NCBI RefSeq assembly: GCF_002847015.1
Contig: NZ_CP025085.1
Span: 3,534,001-3,598,000, forward strand
DNA from: Prodigiosinella confusarubida
Lineage (GTDB): Bacteria; Pseudomonadota; Gammaproteobacteria; Enterobacterales; Enterobacteriaceae
Reading direction: 5' to 3'
DNA length: 64,000 nucleotides
The notes beneath the pieces were generated by a model that had not been told where the DNA came from, did not search any database, and saw only the letters and a program-made list of their open reading frames with translations. Each line of letters begins with the position of its first letter. Within the stretch, counting starts at the first letter, position 1. The position numbers and the translations under genes were made by a program. Positions 36,157-46,977 of the stretch are shown piece by piece.

Positions 36157-36172
36157 TGGCGGAAATATGGCA
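36157..36172 (+). promoter_or_regulatory. Possible second sigma-54 promoter facing lpxT
   Basis: TGGCGGAAATATGGCA has GG and GC at the exact 10-base spacing and TGGC at the -24 side, but the -12 element is TGGCA rather than TTGCA. Transcription would start near 36184, about 65 bases before lpxT. The TGGGAC sites lie about 100-160 bp upstream of it. Confidence 0.3.
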
Positions 36173-36249
36173 AGAAATGATCATGCCGGCAATACTGAAA
36201 TAGGTATTATTCGCTATCAACGAGCATTACAAAAATGTTATTAATTCCT

Positions 36250-36966
36250 ATGTCAAAACGTAATCTTTTACTTATCTTGCTGTTAAATAGTGTGGGTATT
36301 ATTCTGTTCTTTTCCTGGTATTTACCCATGAACCATGGATTCTGGTTTGTTATAGATAAAAATACCTTTTTCTATTTCAATCAGCATCTGGTCACCAGCC
36401 CTGTATTTCTTAAACTGGTGGCGCTTACCAACAACCGAGCCTTTGATGGGTGCTCCCTATTAGCTATGGGGTTATTGTATCTGTCCCTCTATGTAGCACG
36501 CGACTCGAATGGTCGGCGCCATATGTTGACAATCGGGGTGGTCATGCTGCTGACAGCGTTGGTACTGAACCAACTGGGACATGCACTCCCGGTACAACAT
36601 GCCAGTCCTACGCTGTATTTCGATGGTATCAATCGTGTCAGTGAACTGACCGGTTTTCCGACCAAAGACAGTTCCAGCGACAGTTTTCCTGGCGACCACG
36701 GTATGATGCTGATGGTTTTTTCCGCCTTTATGCTGCGCTATTTTGGCGGTAAAGCGTTCGCAATAAGTCTGCTCATCACCGTCGTATTCTCTTTGCCACG
36801 AGTCATGATCGGTGCCCACTGGCTGACGGACATCATTGTCGGTTCTCTTTCCATCGTTTTAGTGGGATTGAGTTGGTGGTTATTAACCCCCGCCAGCGAC
36901 CTCCTGATCGAAGCGATTGAACGTCGCTTACCCAGCCAGACCTCTTCGAGTACCACCACAAACTAG
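36250..36966 (+). CDS. lpxT: Lipid A phosphotransferase (undecaprenyl-PP-dependent), LpxT
   Basis: This inner-membrane PAP2-type enzyme of 238 residues adds a second phosphate to lipid A 1-phosphate, using undecaprenyl diphosphate as donor on the periplasmic side. The phosphatase motifs are KDSSSDSFPGDHG and SLPRVMIGAHWLTDI. ALTNNRAFDGCSLLAMG is nearly identical to E. coli LpxT (YeiU). I prefer the ATG at 36250 (MSKRNLL) to one at 36235. In E. coli it follows yeiR directly, but here the biosynthetic island separates the two. Confidence 0.93.
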   Translation: MSKRNLLLILLLNSVGIILFFSWYLPMNHGFWFVIDKNTFFYFNQHLVTSPVFLKLVALTNNRAFDGCSLLAMGLLYLSLYVARDSNGRRHMLTIGVVMLLTALVLNQLGHALPVQHASPTLYFDGINRVSELTGFPTKDSSSDSFPGDHGMMLMVFSAFMLRYFGGKAFAISLLITVVFSLPRVMIGAHWLTDIIVGSLSIVLVGLSWWLLTPASDLLIEAIERRLPSQTSSSTTTN

Positions 36967-37364
36967 CCCTTTTACTTCATCTATTTTTACCTTCAGCCGT
37001 AGCGGACATCTTTCTCACTGCTACGGCGCTCATGCCAATCGACAATTTTTTGTGCTGTGTTATCAGCTCGAAATATCTGCGCTATATCTTGCGTGGGGGG
37101 AAGGGATTTCATCATGAAATCATATAAATGAAATAAGCAAAAATACTCGCAATCTGTTTTCCAATACGGTAGGCTCATCGCGGCATACTATTTTTATGCA
37201 CTTATCTGCTCAGTTGAGGGAATTATGTGCTGTATTGCACAGTTTGGCAGATCGGTAATTGTCCTATAAATAGTAGTGCTTTACGCTGAATCCCGTTTTT
37301 GTTTGGCATTAACACACATAACGATTGGTATTATCGTTAAGGACATCAAGGGAATATAATCGTA
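36967..37364. other. lpxT-mepS intergenic region
   Basis: This gap of 398 bp is AT-rich and holds no convincing open frame. A possible mepS promoter has TTGGCA at 37244-37249 and TAAATA at 37267-37272 (17-base spacing). No other element is apparent. Confidence 0.4.
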
Positions 37365-37937
37365 ATGGTCAAATCTCAACCGATTTTGAGATATATCTGG
37401 CGGGCGATGCCAGCGATTGCAGTGGCCATGGTGCTCACTGCCTGTACTAACAACAATGCGAACCTGAATGCACAAACTGATAGGCATGTGGTTAATGGGG
37501 ACCCTTCACTACAAGCCTCTCAGGATGAATTTGAAGCAATGGTTCAGAATCTGGATATTAAATCCAGACTACTTAACCAATATGCTAGTTGGAAAGGCGT
37601 TCGTTACCGTTTAGGCGGTGACAGCAAGCGCGGTATCGACTGTTCAGCTTTCGTACAGCGCACATTCCGTGAACAGTTTGGTATGGATCTGCCTCGGTCC
37701 ACTTATGAACAACAGGAAGTCGGTAAAAAAATTCAACGCAGCAAATTACGCGTTGGCGATCTTGTGTTATTCCGTGCTGGCTCGACGGGCCGCCATGTCG
37801 GCATCTATCTCGGTAACCGGCAATTTGTCCACGCCTCCACCAGCAGTGGTGTGATGATTTCCAGCATGGATGAAAGTTACTGGAATCGCCGTTATCAGGA
37901 AGGGCGACGGGTTCTTAATAGAGATCCACAGAGTTAA
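37365..37937 (+). CDS. mepS: Murein DD-endopeptidase MepS (Spr), lipoprotein
   Basis: This outer-membrane lipoprotein cleaves D-Ala-mDAP crosslinks so that the cell wall can grow. It has 190 residues. The signal peptide ends in the lipobox LTAC with the lipidated Cys27. The NlpC/P60 domain has catalytic Cys93 in GIDCSAF and the His in GRHVGIYLG. Order relative to lpxT matches E. coli. A terminator follows at 37977. The pdeN (rtn) gene that follows mepS in E. coli is missing here. Confidence 0.95.
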   Translation: MVKSQPILRYIWRAMPAIAVAMVLTACTNNNANLNAQTDRHVVNGDPSLQASQDEFEAMVQNLDIKSRLLNQYASWKGVRYRLGGDSKRGIDCSAFVQRTFREQFGMDLPRSTYEQQEVGKKIQRSKLRVGDLVLFRAGSTGRHVGIYLGNRQFVHASTSSGVMISSMDESYWNRRYQEGRRVLNRDPQS

Positions 37938-37976
37938 CGCTGTTTTCATTCCCTGTTCTGATGCCAAACGAAGTGA

Positions 37977-38005
37977 AACGCCGCTACCTCAACAGCGGCG
38001 TTTTT
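37977..38005 (+). terminator. Rho-independent terminator after mepS
   Basis: AACGCCGCT and AGCGGCGTT pair around an 8-base loop and are followed by a T run. Confidence 0.85.
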
Positions 38006-38198
38006 CTATATCTGTCCTGCGCCTTATGTGATCAAAGATAAGTTTCTCTGACTGATTCATGATAAAACTGCAATGGTGCCGGCGTGTTTATTGCTAAATA
38101 TTTCAAACGCTTTATCGTGTCGTTCCAGCCTCCGACATACATGAGATAATACGTCTGGCAGGTTATATAACATTGGTTCTCAGGAGCTGAACACCCCG

Positions 38199-40007
38199 AT
38201 GTTTAAACGTGTCGTTACTGCTGTGTTGTTAGCAACTTGCTCGCTGATCGGTCATGCTGAAACCATCAAACAGGTTTTTGCCTTTGCCCTGTTGGGCTCG
38301 CCTAAATATGATAAAAATTTTACCCACTTCGATTATGTCAATCCTGATGCTCCTAAAGGTGGTGATGTCACACTTTACGCACTCGGCACCTTCGACAATT
38401 TTAACCGTTACGCTTTACGCGGCATTGGCGCTATCCGTACCGACCAGCTCTACGATGCGCTCTATACGTCTTCTGAGGATGAACCCGGCAGTTATTATCC
38501 ACTGATTGCACAACGCGCGCGCCATGCCAGCGATGATAGCTGGATTGAAGTGGATATAAATCCCAACGCACGCTTTCATGACGGTTCACCGATTACCGCA
38601 GCCGACGTGGCTTACACCTTCAACATGTTTATGACTCAGGGTGTACCGCAGTTTCGTATTTATATGAAAGGCGTTACCGCCAAAGTTATTGCACCGTTGA
38701 CGATACGCTATGATTTCGCCCAACCCGACAGAGTGAAAATGGTCAGCCTGCTGACATTACCGGTAATGCCTGAGAAATTCTGGAAAAAGCATAAATTCAA
38801 CGAACCATTATCGTCCCCGCCGCTGGCCAGTGGCCCTTATCGCATTACCGACTATCGAATGGGACAATATGTCACCTATTCCAGGGTAAAAAATTATTGG
38901 GCGGCGAATCTGCCGGTCAATAAGGGTCGCTACAATTTTGACCATATTCGCTACGATTACTATCTGGACGACAATGTGGCCCTCGAAGCGTTCAAAGCAG
39001 GCGCGTTCGACCTGCGGATAGAAAGCTCCCCCAAACACTGGGCCACGCAATATCAGGGCGGTAACTTTGAGCGAGGTTACATTATCAAGAAAGATGAGCC
39101 AAACCGGAACGCACAGGATACGCGCTGGATGGCATTTAACATTCATCGCCCTTTATTTTCCGATCGGCGGGTCAGACAGGCGCTAACGTTGGCGTTTGAT
39201 TTTAACTGGATGAATAAAGCTCTGTTTTTCAACAGCTATCAGCGGGCCGACAGTTACTTTCAGAATACGGAATATGCGGCGCAAGGCAAGCCTTCTGCGG
39301 CAGAACTGGCCTGGCTAACGCCGCTGAAAAGTAAAATTCCAGCGGAAGTGTTTGGCCCCCCCTATCAACCGCCGGTATCCGATGGCAGTGGCTACGATCG
39401 GCCTAATTTATTAAAGGCGCAACACCTGTTGGCGCAGGCGGGCTGGATCATAAAAAAACAAACGCTGGTGAACCGCCAGAGCGGCCAGCCTTTCGTCTTT
39501 GAACTGCTTATTCCCAGTTCAGCCAATGCGCTGTATGTGCAACCATTCCAGCAAAATCTGCAACGACTCGGCATCCAGATGAGCATCCGTAGCGTGGATT
39601 CCCCACAGTTTAGTAACCGGTTGCGCAACCGGGACTTTGACATGATACCGACGCTATATAGCGCTGATCTGTATCCCAATGCCAACCTGCAATTCAGTTG
39701 GAGTTCAAAATACATCAACTCAACCTACAATACCTCGGGCGTAGAAGATCCGGCTATTGACAGCCTGATCGACGACATCATGCGACATCAGGGCGATAAA
39801 GACGCATTACTGGCACTAGGTCGCGCATTAGACCGGGTGCTGACCTGGAATCAGTTCATGATACCGATGTGGTACTCCAACCATGATCGTTACGCCTACT
39901 GGAACAAATTTGCAATGCCGGCGGTACGCCCCGCTTATTCGCTGGGTTTTGATAGCTGGTGGTACGATGCCAGCAAGGCCGCGACGCTACCTGAAGAACG
40001 CCGATAA
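38199..40007 (+). CDS. yejA: ABC transporter substrate-binding protein YejA
   Basis: The periplasmic binding protein of 602 residues feeds the YejBEF transporter. A signal peptide (MFKRVVTAVLLATCSLIGHA) is followed by an SBP_bac_5 domain typical of oligopeptide binders. In enteric bacteria YejABEF takes up peptides, including the peptide-nucleotide antibiotic microcin C. The ATG at 38199 gives the full signal peptide. It is first in yejABEF, with yejB 9 bp downstream. Confidence 0.95.
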   Translation: MFKRVVTAVLLATCSLIGHAETIKQVFAFALLGSPKYDKNFTHFDYVNPDAPKGGDVTLYALGTFDNFNRYALRGIGAIRTDQLYDALYTSSEDEPGSYYPLIAQRARHASDDSWIEVDINPNARFHDGSPITAADVAYTFNMFMTQGVPQFRIYMKGVTAKVIAPLTIRYDFAQPDRVKMVSLLTLPVMPEKFWKKHKFNEPLSSPPLASGPYRITDYRMGQYVTYSRVKNYWAANLPVNKGRYNFDHIRYDYYLDDNVALEAFKAGAFDLRIESSPKHWATQYQGGNFERGYIIKKDEPNRNAQDTRWMAFNIHRPLFSDRRVRQALTLAFDFNWMNKALFFNSYQRADSYFQNTEYAAQGKPSAAELAWLTPLKSKIPAEVFGPPYQPPVSDGSGYDRPNLLKAQHLLAQAGWIIKKQTLVNRQSGQPFVFELLIPSSANALYVQPFQQNLQRLGIQMSIRSVDSPQFSNRLRNRDFDMIPTLYSADLYPNANLQFSWSSKYINSTYNTSGVEDPAIDSLIDDIMRHQGDKDALLALGRALDRVLTWNQFMIPMWYSNHDRYAYWNKFAMPAVRPAYSLGFDSWWYDASKAATLPEERR

Positions 40008-40016
40008 GGAGTTGAT

Positions 40017-41111
40017 GTGGGAAGCTACCTGTTACGTCGCCTGTTTCTCATCATCCCCACATTGTGGGCCATTATTACCATTAACTTTTTTATTGTACAG
40101 ATTGCGCCGGGAGGCCCGGTTGATCAGGCCATTGCCGCTATTGAACTGGGTCAGGGTAGCGGTTTTACCGCGGGTGGCACCGGAAGTGGCATGGCCCGTT
40201 CAGGCGGTAGCGGCATGCCTTCAGCAGAGAATGCTTATCGGGGATCCCGCGGCCTGGACCCAGAGATTATTGCGGAAATCACCCAACGTTACGGCTTTGA
40301 CAAACCTATCCATGAGCGCTATTTCAAGCTACTGTGGAATTATATCCGTTTCGATTTCGGCAACAGCCTGTTTCGCGGCTCATCCGTCATCGAACTGATC
40401 AAAGAAAGCATGCCGGTATCCATTTCACTGGGATTATGGAGCACGCTGATCATCTATCTGGTTTCCATTCCGTTGGGTATCAAAAAAGCGGTGAAAAACG
40501 GAACGGCATTCGATACCTGGAGTAGTAGCCTGATTATTATCGGCTACGCCATTCCCGCGTTTCTGTTTGCCATTCTACTGATTGTACTCTTTGCCGGCGG
40601 CAGTTATCTGGACTGGTTTCCGCTGCGCGGATTAGTTTCCAGCAACTTTGATACCCTTCCCTGGTACGGCAAAATCACTGACTATCTGTGGCACATTACA
40701 CTGCCGGTACTGGCAACGGTAATCGGCGGTTTCGCTACCCTGACCATGTTGACCAAAAACTCCTTTATGGATGAAATCCGTAAACAGTATGTCATCACGG
40801 CACGGGCCAAAGGATTGGATGAAAAAACCATTCTCTATCGCCATGTCTTCCGTAATGCCATGCTGCTGGTCATCGCCGGATTTCCAGCTACGTTTATCAG
40901 TATGTTCTTTACCGGCTCGCTGTTGATTGAAGTGATGTTCTCTCTTAACGGACTGGGACTGCTGGGATATGACGCGACACTGCAACGCGATTACCCGGTG
41001 ATGTTCGGCACGCTGTATATCTTCACCATCATCGGACTGCTGCTGAATATCGTCAGTGATATGACCTACACACTGGTTGACCCGCGTATTGATTTTGAGG
41101 AACGCCAATGA
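40017..41111 (+). CDS. yejB: ABC transporter permease YejB
   Basis: The 364-residue inner-membrane permease has six membrane segments of the DppB/OppB type, with the EAA loop near [25 protein letters not shown]. The start is a GTG at 40017, with AAGGAG just upstream giving the normal N terminus [10 protein letters not shown] glycine-rich insert ([20 protein letters not shown]) lies in the first periplasmic loop. It overlaps yejE by 4 bp. Confidence 0.95.
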   Translation: MGSYLLRRLFLIIPTLWAIITINFFIVQIAPGGPVDQAIAAIELGQGSGFTAGGTGSGMARSGGSGMPSAENAYRGSRGLDPEIIAEITQRYGFDKPIHERYFKLLWNYIRFDFGNSLFRGSSVIELIKESMPVSISLGLWSTLIIYLVSIPLGIKKAVKNGTAFDTWSSSLIIIGYAIPAFLFAILLIVLFAGGSYLDWFPLRGLVSSNFDTLPWYGKITDYLWHITLPVLATVIGGFATLTMLTKNSFMDEIRKQYVITARAKGLDEKTILYRHVFRNAMLLVIAGFPATFISMFFTGSLLIEVMFSLNGLGLLGYDATLQRDYPVMFGTLYIFTIIGLLLNIVSDMTYTLVDPRIDFEERQ

Positions 41112-42133
41112 GCCGCTTAAGCCCGATGAACCAGGCGCGCTGGGCAAGATTCAGAAGTAACCGTCGTGGTTACTGGTCGCTATGGGTCTTTATGGTGCTG
41201 TTCATCGCCACGCTGTTTTCCGAACTTATCGCCAACGACAAACCGCTGCTGGTGCGCTATGACGGCCAGTTTTATGTCCCGTTCATGGTGAATTACAGCG
41301 AGACCACGTTCGGCGGTGAATTTGGCACTCAAGCCGATTATCGTGATCCTTATGTAGCGGCGCGACTGGCAAAACACGGCTGGGCGATCTGGCCGCCGAT
41401 CCACTACAGTTACCGCACCATCAACTACGCCACCCAGGTTTCTTTCCCTTCTCCGCCTTCACGCTACAATTTGCTCGGCACAGATAGTCAGGGAAAAGAT
41501 GTACTGGCACAGGTGCTGTATGGTTTTCGCATTTCTCTGTTGTTTGGACTGGCGCTGACACTCCTCTCCAGTGTGATGGGTATCGTTGTCGGTGCGGCAC
41601 AAGGCTACTATGGCGGGTATGTGGATTTATGGGGACAGCGCTTTATCGAAGTATGGTCCGGTATGCCGACGCTGTTTCTGATCATTCTGCTATCCAGCGT
41701 CATTCAGCCTAACTTCTGGTGGCTGCTCGGGATCACGGTATTATTCGGCTGGATGAGTCTGGTGGGCGTGGTACGGGCTGAATTCCTGCGAACACGTAAT
41801 TTTGACTATATCCGCGCTGCCCAGGCCATGGGTGTCAGCGATCGGTCCATTATGTTTCGTTGCATGTTACCCAATGCCATGGTCGCCACCCTCACCTATC
41901 TGCCGTTCATCCTCTGTGGCTCTATTACAACACTGACTTCATTGGATTTTCTCGGCTTCGGGTTGCCAATTGGTTCACCATCACTGGGAAGCTTGTTGCT
42001 GGAGGGGAAAAACAATCTGCAAGCGCCCTGGCTGGGTATGACGGTATTTATCGTACTGGCGCTTATTCTTTCACTCCTTATTTTTATCGGCGAAGCGGTT
42101 CGCGACGCTTTCGACCCAAGCAAGGCGCATTAA
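41108..42133 (+). CDS. yejE: ABC transporter permease YejE
   Basis: The 341-residue permease is the second membrane subunit of the peptide transporter, of the DppC/OppC type. The EAA loop reads [28 protein letters not shown] large periplasmic loop follows the first helix (about 45-130), as usual for YejE. It overlaps yejB by 4 bp and is separated from yejF by one base. Confidence 0.95.
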   Translation: MSRLSPMNQARWARFRSNRRGYWSLWVFMVLFIATLFSELIANDKPLLVRYDGQFYVPFMVNYSETTFGGEFGTQADYRDPYVAARLAKHGWAIWPPIHYSYRTINYATQVSFPSPPSRYNLLGTDSQGKDVLAQVLYGFRISLLFGLALTLLSSVMGIVVGAAQGYYGGYVDLWGQRFIEVWSGMPTLFLIILLSSVIQPNFWWLLGITVLFGWMSLVGVVRAEFLRTRNFDYIRAAQAMGVSDRSIMFRCMLPNAMVATLTYLPFILCGSITTLTSLDFLGFGLPIGSPSLGSLLLEGKNNLQAPWLGMTVFIVLALILSLLIFIGEAVRDAFDPSKAH

Positions 42134-42134
42134 T

Positions 42135-43727
42135 ATGTCCGGTACTCCGTTGTTACAAATCAAGGACCTCAGCATCGCGTTTCGTCATGGTGCGGAAGAA
42201 AAACGCGTGGTTGATCAGATCTCACTGGAAGTGGCGCAAGGTGAAACGCTGGCGCTGGTCGGTGAGTCCGGTTCAGGGAAAAGTGTGACCGCCTTGTCGA
42301 TTCTGCGCCTGCTGCCTTCTCCGCCGGTGGTTTACCCGCAAGGAGACATCCTGTTTGAGGGGCAGTCACTACTGCACGCCGATGAAGCCACACTACGGCA
42401 GGTGCGAGGTAACCGCATCGCCATGATTTTTCAGGAGCCTATGGTTTCCCTCAACCCATTGCAATCCATTGAAAAACAGTTGGCGGAAGTGCTGTCACTG
42501 CATCAGGGAATGCGTCGTGAAGCTGCCAAAGGAGAGATTATCAGTTGTCTGGAACGCGTTGGCATTCGGCAGGCCAGCGCACGACTGGCGGATTTTCCAC
42601 ACCAGCTTTCTGGTGGTGAACGGCAACGGGTAATGATTGCAATGGCCTTGCTAACCCAGCCAGATCTCCTGATTGCGGATGAACCGACTACTGCGCTGGA
42701 TGTGACCGTACAGGCGCAAATACTGACGTTACTGACATCGCTGAAACAGGAGTTGGGGATGGCTCTGCTGTTCATCACCCATAATCTGAATATTGTCAAA
42801 CGTCTGGCCGATAACGTGGCCGTAATGAAATCAGGTCAGTGTGTCGAGCATAATTCGACCAGGATGTTATTTTCCGCGCCTCAGCACGCTTATACTCGGC
42901 AATTGTTGGATGCCGAACCTGGCGGTATGCCATTACCCTTGACCGATGACCAAACCGAGTTATTGCGCGTCAATCACCTCAATGTTGCTTTTTCCATCAA
43001 GCGCGGTCTGCTGCGACGTACTGTTGATGAAAAAAAGGTGGTCAGTGATCTCTGCTTTACACTGCGGCGGGGGGAAAGCCTGGGATTGGTGGGCGAGTCC
43101 GGTTCCGGCAAGAGCACTACCGGACTGGCATTACTGCGGCTGCTGACGTCACGTGGGGAAATCTGGTTTGATGGACAACCACTACATACGTTTAACCGCA
43201 AACAGATGCTCCCCATCCGCCGCCGAATTCAGGTGGTTTTTCAAGACCCCAACTCCTCACTGAATCCGCGCTTCAATGCCGAACAGATTATTGCCGAAGG
43301 CCTGACTGTTCATCAAAAACTGAGCGCTGCCGAACAGGAACAGCGCGTTATCCAGGCCATGCAGGAAGTGGGACTGGATCCAGAGACACGTCACCGCTAT
43401 CCAGCCGAATTTTCCGGCGGTCAGCGTCAGCGTATTGCTATTGCACGGGCACTGATTCTGCAACCAGAGCTGCTGATTCTTGATGAACCCACCTCATCGT
43501 TGGATCGTACTGTGCAGGCACAAATTCTGATGTTGTTGAAAACACTGCAACAAAAACACCGTCTGACCTACCTGTTTATCAGTCACGACCTCCATGTCGT
43601 GCATGCGTTATGTCATCAGGTTATCGTGTTGCGCCATGGTGAAGTGGTTGAACAAGGTTCTTGTCAGCACGTATTTGCCCACCCGGTACAGGAATATACC
43701 CGGCAATTATTACAACTCTCAGCTTAA
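42135..43727 (+). CDS. yejF: ABC transporter ATP-binding protein YejF (two ATPase domains)
   Basis: The 530-residue protein fuses two ATPase domains of the DppD/DppF kind. Each has Walker A GESGSGKS. The signatures are LSGGERQRVMIAMAL in the first half and FSGGQRQRIAIARAL in the second, with Walker B LLIADEPT and LLILDEPT. It powers YejBE and ends the operon. Confidence 0.95.
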   Translation: MSGTPLLQIKDLSIAFRHGAEEKRVVDQISLEVAQGETLALVGESGSGKSVTALSILRLLPSPPVVYPQGDILFEGQSLLHADEATLRQVRGNRIAMIFQEPMVSLNPLQSIEKQLAEVLSLHQGMRREAAKGEIISCLERVGIRQASARLADFPHQLSGGERQRVMIAMALLTQPDLLIADEPTTALDVTVQAQILTLLTSLKQELGMALLFITHNLNIVKRLADNVAVMKSGQCVEHNSTRMLFSAPQHAYTRQLLDAEPGGMPLPLTDDQTELLRVNHLNVAFSIKRGLLRRTVDEKKVVSDLCFTLRRGESLGLVGESGSGKSTTGLALLRLLTSRGEIWFDGQPLHTFNRKQMLPIRRRIQVVFQDPNSSLNPRFNAEQIIAEGLTVHQKLSAAEQEQRVIQAMQEVGLDPETRHRYPAEFSGGQRQRIAIARALILQPELLILDEPTSSLDRTVQAQILMLLKTLQQKHRLTYLFISHDLHVVHALCHQVIVLRHGEVVEQGSCQHVFAHPVQEYTRQLLQLSA

Positions 43728-43786
43728 GACTACAACGCAGACTTATCTATGGAGCAGAAGCAACAGGGCCAACCGCTGTTGCTGTT

Positions 43787-44131
43787 TCAGAAGGGATGCT
43801 GAGCGGCGATAGACTCGGCAATGGCGACGCCAACGTTTTTCAGATGGCATAATGCAGTGCTTTCATCGTTCCGATGCAGAAACAGACAAGGTTCACTGTC
43901 CCATTCCAATACAGTGCATTGAACATGGATTTCATCCAGATATTGATCCAACTGATGCAGGATTTTCCATGCATCTTTACCATCATGGCTTAATAGTTTG
44001 AAACCAATCAAATTATTATCATCGTCCTTGCCACTGAGCGGAATCGGTTCCACTTTCACACCGGTAAACCCAGTTAACCAGCGATAACTTTGCGGCAAGC
44101 GATGAACTACCGAAAGTTGGAGACTATTCAC
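43787..44131 (-). CDS. yejG: YejG family protein
   Basis: This small protein of 114 residues has no assigned function. Length, sequence (MNSLQLSVVHRLPQSYRWL) and position between yejF and bcr match E. coli YejG. No signal peptide or membrane segment is seen. It converges on yejF. Confidence 0.88.
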   Translation of the reverse strand: MNSLQLSVVHRLPQSYRWLTGFTGVKVEPIPLSGKDDDNNLIGFKLLSHDGKDAWKILHQLDQYLDEIHVQCTVLEWDSEPCLFLHRNDESTALCHLKNVGVAIAESIAAQHPF

Positions 44132-44505
44132 GACGGTTTTCCTCAGCTAGGCAGACTGCATAATTTACAAAATTATAACATATGTAATGCATACTTTTTT
44201 AATTTCACTTTTCTTTTGCTGCTTTTTTGCTCAAGAGGCTAACTTTTTCTTAGCGTTTGATTAATATTTGTGCGTTTAATGGCTGTCAGGACGATTAATT
44301 CTGTTATAGGGATCACGAATCTGAGCTATTTTTCGCTATATGTAACCTTTTACGCCTCATATCTCAACTTATTTTTCATGTTGTTCACTTTTAAAACAAA
44401 TAAATTACAAGACAGGCAATAACTCCCTATTGCCTTGAGAGTATCAGCACTATAGTAATGATGATCGTGACAACCAGACGGGAAACGCCCCTTGTTCAAA
44501 AAGAC
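44132..44505. other. bcr-yejG intergenic region
   Basis: This gap of 374 bp between bcr (downstream end) and yejG (start) is very AT-rich. It should hold the yejG promoter. I see no gene, repeat or clear terminator. Confidence 0.4.
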
Positions 44506-45714
44506 TCAGGAACGACTGGCATACAGATACAGGGCAGCGGCGGAGACAGAACAGAATGCCATAGAAATCACCATCGGCCAGGCACTCTGAAACGACGATA
44601 AAGATAACACGGCACCGATCAGTGAACCCAAACCAAAACGTAGTGTACCCGCCAATGATGACGCGGTACCTGCCATATGAGGGAAACCATCCAGAATAAC
44701 CGCCATCGCGTTGGATGCGACGGTGGCCACGCAACCGACAAACAACGCCACCCCGACAACCAATGACAGGAATCCAAGATTGAACGCACAGACCAACAGC
44801 AGAAAAATGCCCATAGAAAACTGGATAATCAGCCCCAACCGGAACATAAACATCGGTCCCATGCGGGAGACAATGCGGCTATTCAACAACGTCATCAGGA
44901 ACAGAACAACAATATTCAGAGCAAAGTAGTAGCCAAAATTCTGGGGAGACACCCCATTCAGATCGATATAAACAAACGGCCCGGCGCTCAGAAAAGAGAA
45001 CATCCCGGCAAAAGAGAATCCGCTGGCCAGCATGTAGCCAAATACCCGCTTGTGACGACACAACTGAGAAAAATTACCCAACGTAGTGCGCAAATGAAAG
45101 CGCTGACGCCGCTCCACTGGTAGCGACTCCGGGATAAACAACCATACAAAAATTGTAGCCATCAGCGCTGCACCAGAAATGGTCCAGAATATTGCATGCC
45201 AACTGAACCAGAATAACAATGCACCACCGATGATCGGCGCCAGCAAGGGTGCAATTGTCATCACCAGAATCACAAACGACATCATGCGGGAGAACTCATC
45301 TTTGGAGAACATATCCCGCATCAACGCATTAATCACTACGCTGGCCGAGGCGGCTGACAAGCCATGCAGAAAACGCATGTAAATCAGTTGTTCCACCGTT
45401 TGAGACAGCGCACAGGCGGCAGCGGCGATAGTGAAAACCAGAACGCCCCCCAGGATCACCGGTTTGCGTCCTATACTGTCGGACATCGGCCCGTAAAAAA
45501 GTTGGCCGATGGCGAACCCCAACACGTAAGCGCTAAGCGTCATCTGTACCCGACCGGGGTCCACGTTAAATTCTTTTGCAATCACGGGTAATGCTGGCAA
45601 ATACATGTCAATGGCTATTGGCATCAACATGGAGATCAAACCAAGGATAAAAATAAGACGCAGCCGAGACGAATATTGTGGACGCACGGAAAACAATTCC
45701 TTTAAAGATGACAA
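44506..45714 (-). CDS. bcr: Bcr/CflA-family multidrug efflux transporter
   Basis: The 402-residue MFS transporter has 12 membrane segments. The MFS motif [16 protein letters not shown] follows segment 2, and [14 protein letters not shown] [14 protein letters not shown] at segment 1 is typical of Bcr. The family exports bicyclomycin, sulphonamides and similar drugs, and cysteine. Position before rsuA matches E. coli. Confidence 0.93.
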   Translation of the reverse strand: MSSLKELFSVRPQYSSRLRLIFILGLISMLMPIAIDMYLPALPVIAKEFNVDPGRVQMTLSAYVLGFAIGQLFYGPMSDSIGRKPVILGGVLVFTIAAAACALSQTVEQLIYMRFLHGLSAASASVVINALMRDMFSKDEFSRMMSFVILVMTIAPLLAPIIGGALLFWFSWHAIFWTISGAALMATIFVWLFIPESLPVERRQRFHLRTTLGNFSQLCRHKRVFGYMLASGFSFAGMFSFLSAGPFVYIDLNGVSPQNFGYYFALNIVVLFLMTLLNSRIVSRMGPMFMFRLGLIIQFSMGIFLLLVCAFNLGFLSLVVGVALFVGCVATVASNAMAVILDGFPHMAGTASSLAGTLRFGLGSLIGAVLSLSSFQSAWPMVISMAFCSVSAAALYLYASRS

Positions 45715-45789
45715 AAGCCCGCTGCCAGTAGCATCAGCGGGGATAAATAGTTAATCGTATTACAGGACGTCCGTTCCAAATGCAGGCAG

Positions 45790-46488
45790 TTACAACCCGA
45801 CGCTGGCAACTTCCTCCGCCGTCAGCGCACGGTACTCTCCCGGTTTCAGATCACTGTCCAGCACAATGGCACCGATACGTTCACGATGCAGCGCCACAAC
45901 ATGGTTCCCCACGGCGGCAAACATCCGTTTTACCTGATGGTAGCGGCCTTCACTGATCGTCAACCTCACCTGATATTCTGTTACCTTCTCCAGCAACGCG
46001 GGACGGGTCAGTGTTTTTTCATTATGCAATTGTATACCTGTCGCAAATTGCGCTGCGGTATCGGCATTCACTGGCTGTTCAAGCGTCACCAGATAGGTTT
46101 TTTCACAATGGTGTTTTGGCGACGTGATCCGGTGCGACCACTGGCCATCATCGGTTAATAACACCAAGCCACTGGTATCAATATCCAGCCGTCCGGCGGG
46201 ATGCAATTTATATGCTACCGGCTCATCCATAAAATAAAGGATTGTCGGATGGTCAGGATCGTCGGTAGAACAGACATAACCCAGCGGTTTGTGCAGCATA
46301 AAATAACGTGGCCCGTTTTGCTGTTGCAGGGGCTTGCCGTCAAATTCAACCACGTGTTCCGGTAACAGCTTGAATGATCCGCTTTTTATCACTTCACCTT
46401 GCACCGTAACCCGCTGGGCGCGCAATTCCCGCACGATCAGTGAACGGCTGATCCCTAACTGTTGGGATAGAAATTTATCCAGTCTCAT
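45790..46488 (-). CDS. rsuA: 16S rRNA pseudouridine(516) synthase
   Basis: RsuA makes pseudouridine 516 in 16S rRNA during small-subunit assembly. The ATG at 46488 ([12 protein letters not shown]) gives 232 residues, as in E. coli. An N-terminal S4 domain (1-60) is followed by the catalytic domain with [17 protein letters not shown], whose Asp is the nucleophile. The frame extends upstream without homology. It lies 75 bp upstream of bcr on the same strand. Confidence 0.95.
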   Translation of the reverse strand: MRLDKFLSQQLGISRSLIVRELRAQRVTVQGEVIKSGSFKLLPEHVVEFDGKPLQQQNGPRYFMLHKPLGYVCSTDDPDHPTILYFMDEPVAYKLHPAGRLDIDTSGLVLLTDDGQWSHRITSPKHHCEKTYLVTLEQPVNADTAAQFATGIQLHNEKTLTRPALLEKVTEYQVRLTISEGRYHQVKRMFAAVGNHVVALHRERIGAIVLDSDLKPGEYRALTAEEVASVGL

Positions 46489-46734
46489 TAAACGTTTACT
46501 GCCTATATTACCCGGCTGACTGGCCAGGTTGAATCCGCCAGAAGCGCGAGATCTGCCCGTCAGCATAAAAAAAGAAGAGTAGCGTTATACACCCTAAGCA
46601 CACATTAGCATAACGGCGTGTTACGCCGATGGAGAGACTCGGTCGATCAGACACTATTGACCCACTGACCAAAGGGTCGCTCCCGCCATGAGTAACAGGC
46701 ATAATAGAAGCAATTTATAATAAGGAGCGATACG

Positions 46735-46974
46735 ATGTCATCTATTCATGGTCACGAGGTGCTGCAAATGATGCTGGCGGCCGAAACCCCTTTTACGACT
46801 GAACAGTTGATTACCGCCATAAACATCCGCTTTGGCAACGATGCCCGCTTTCATACTTGCTCGGCCAGCGATATGACCGCTGCGATGCTGGTGCAGTTTT
46901 TAGCCAGGAAAGGCAAATTTGTTCCGCAGGGTGAGCATTTTACCACCCATGCCAGTAAAATCTGTCAACATTAG
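46735..46974 (+). CDS. YecH-family metal-binding protein
   Basis: The 79-residue protein belongs to the DUF2492/YecH family, whose members carry conserved His and Cys residues (IHGHEVL, RFHTCSA, KICQH) and probably bind a metal. In E. coli yecH lies elsewhere, so its place before radD is different here. A ribosome site AAGGAG precedes the ATG. radD starts 3 bp after its stop, so the two may be co-transcribed. Confidence 0.85.
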   Translation: MSSIHGHEVLQMMLAAETPFTTEQLITAINIRFGNDARFHTCSASDMTAAMLVQFLARKGKFVPQGEHFTTHASKICQH

Positions 46975-46977
46975 GCG

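Larger units (their letters stand above)
35891..36249. other. Divergent intergenic region between the island and lpxT
   Basis: This gap of about 360 bp contains the sigma-54 promoter, the TGGGAC sites and a second possible sigma-54 motif facing lpxT. It marks the right boundary of the island. I see no open frame, and no direct repeat or integrase here that would show how the island entered. Confidence 0.7.
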
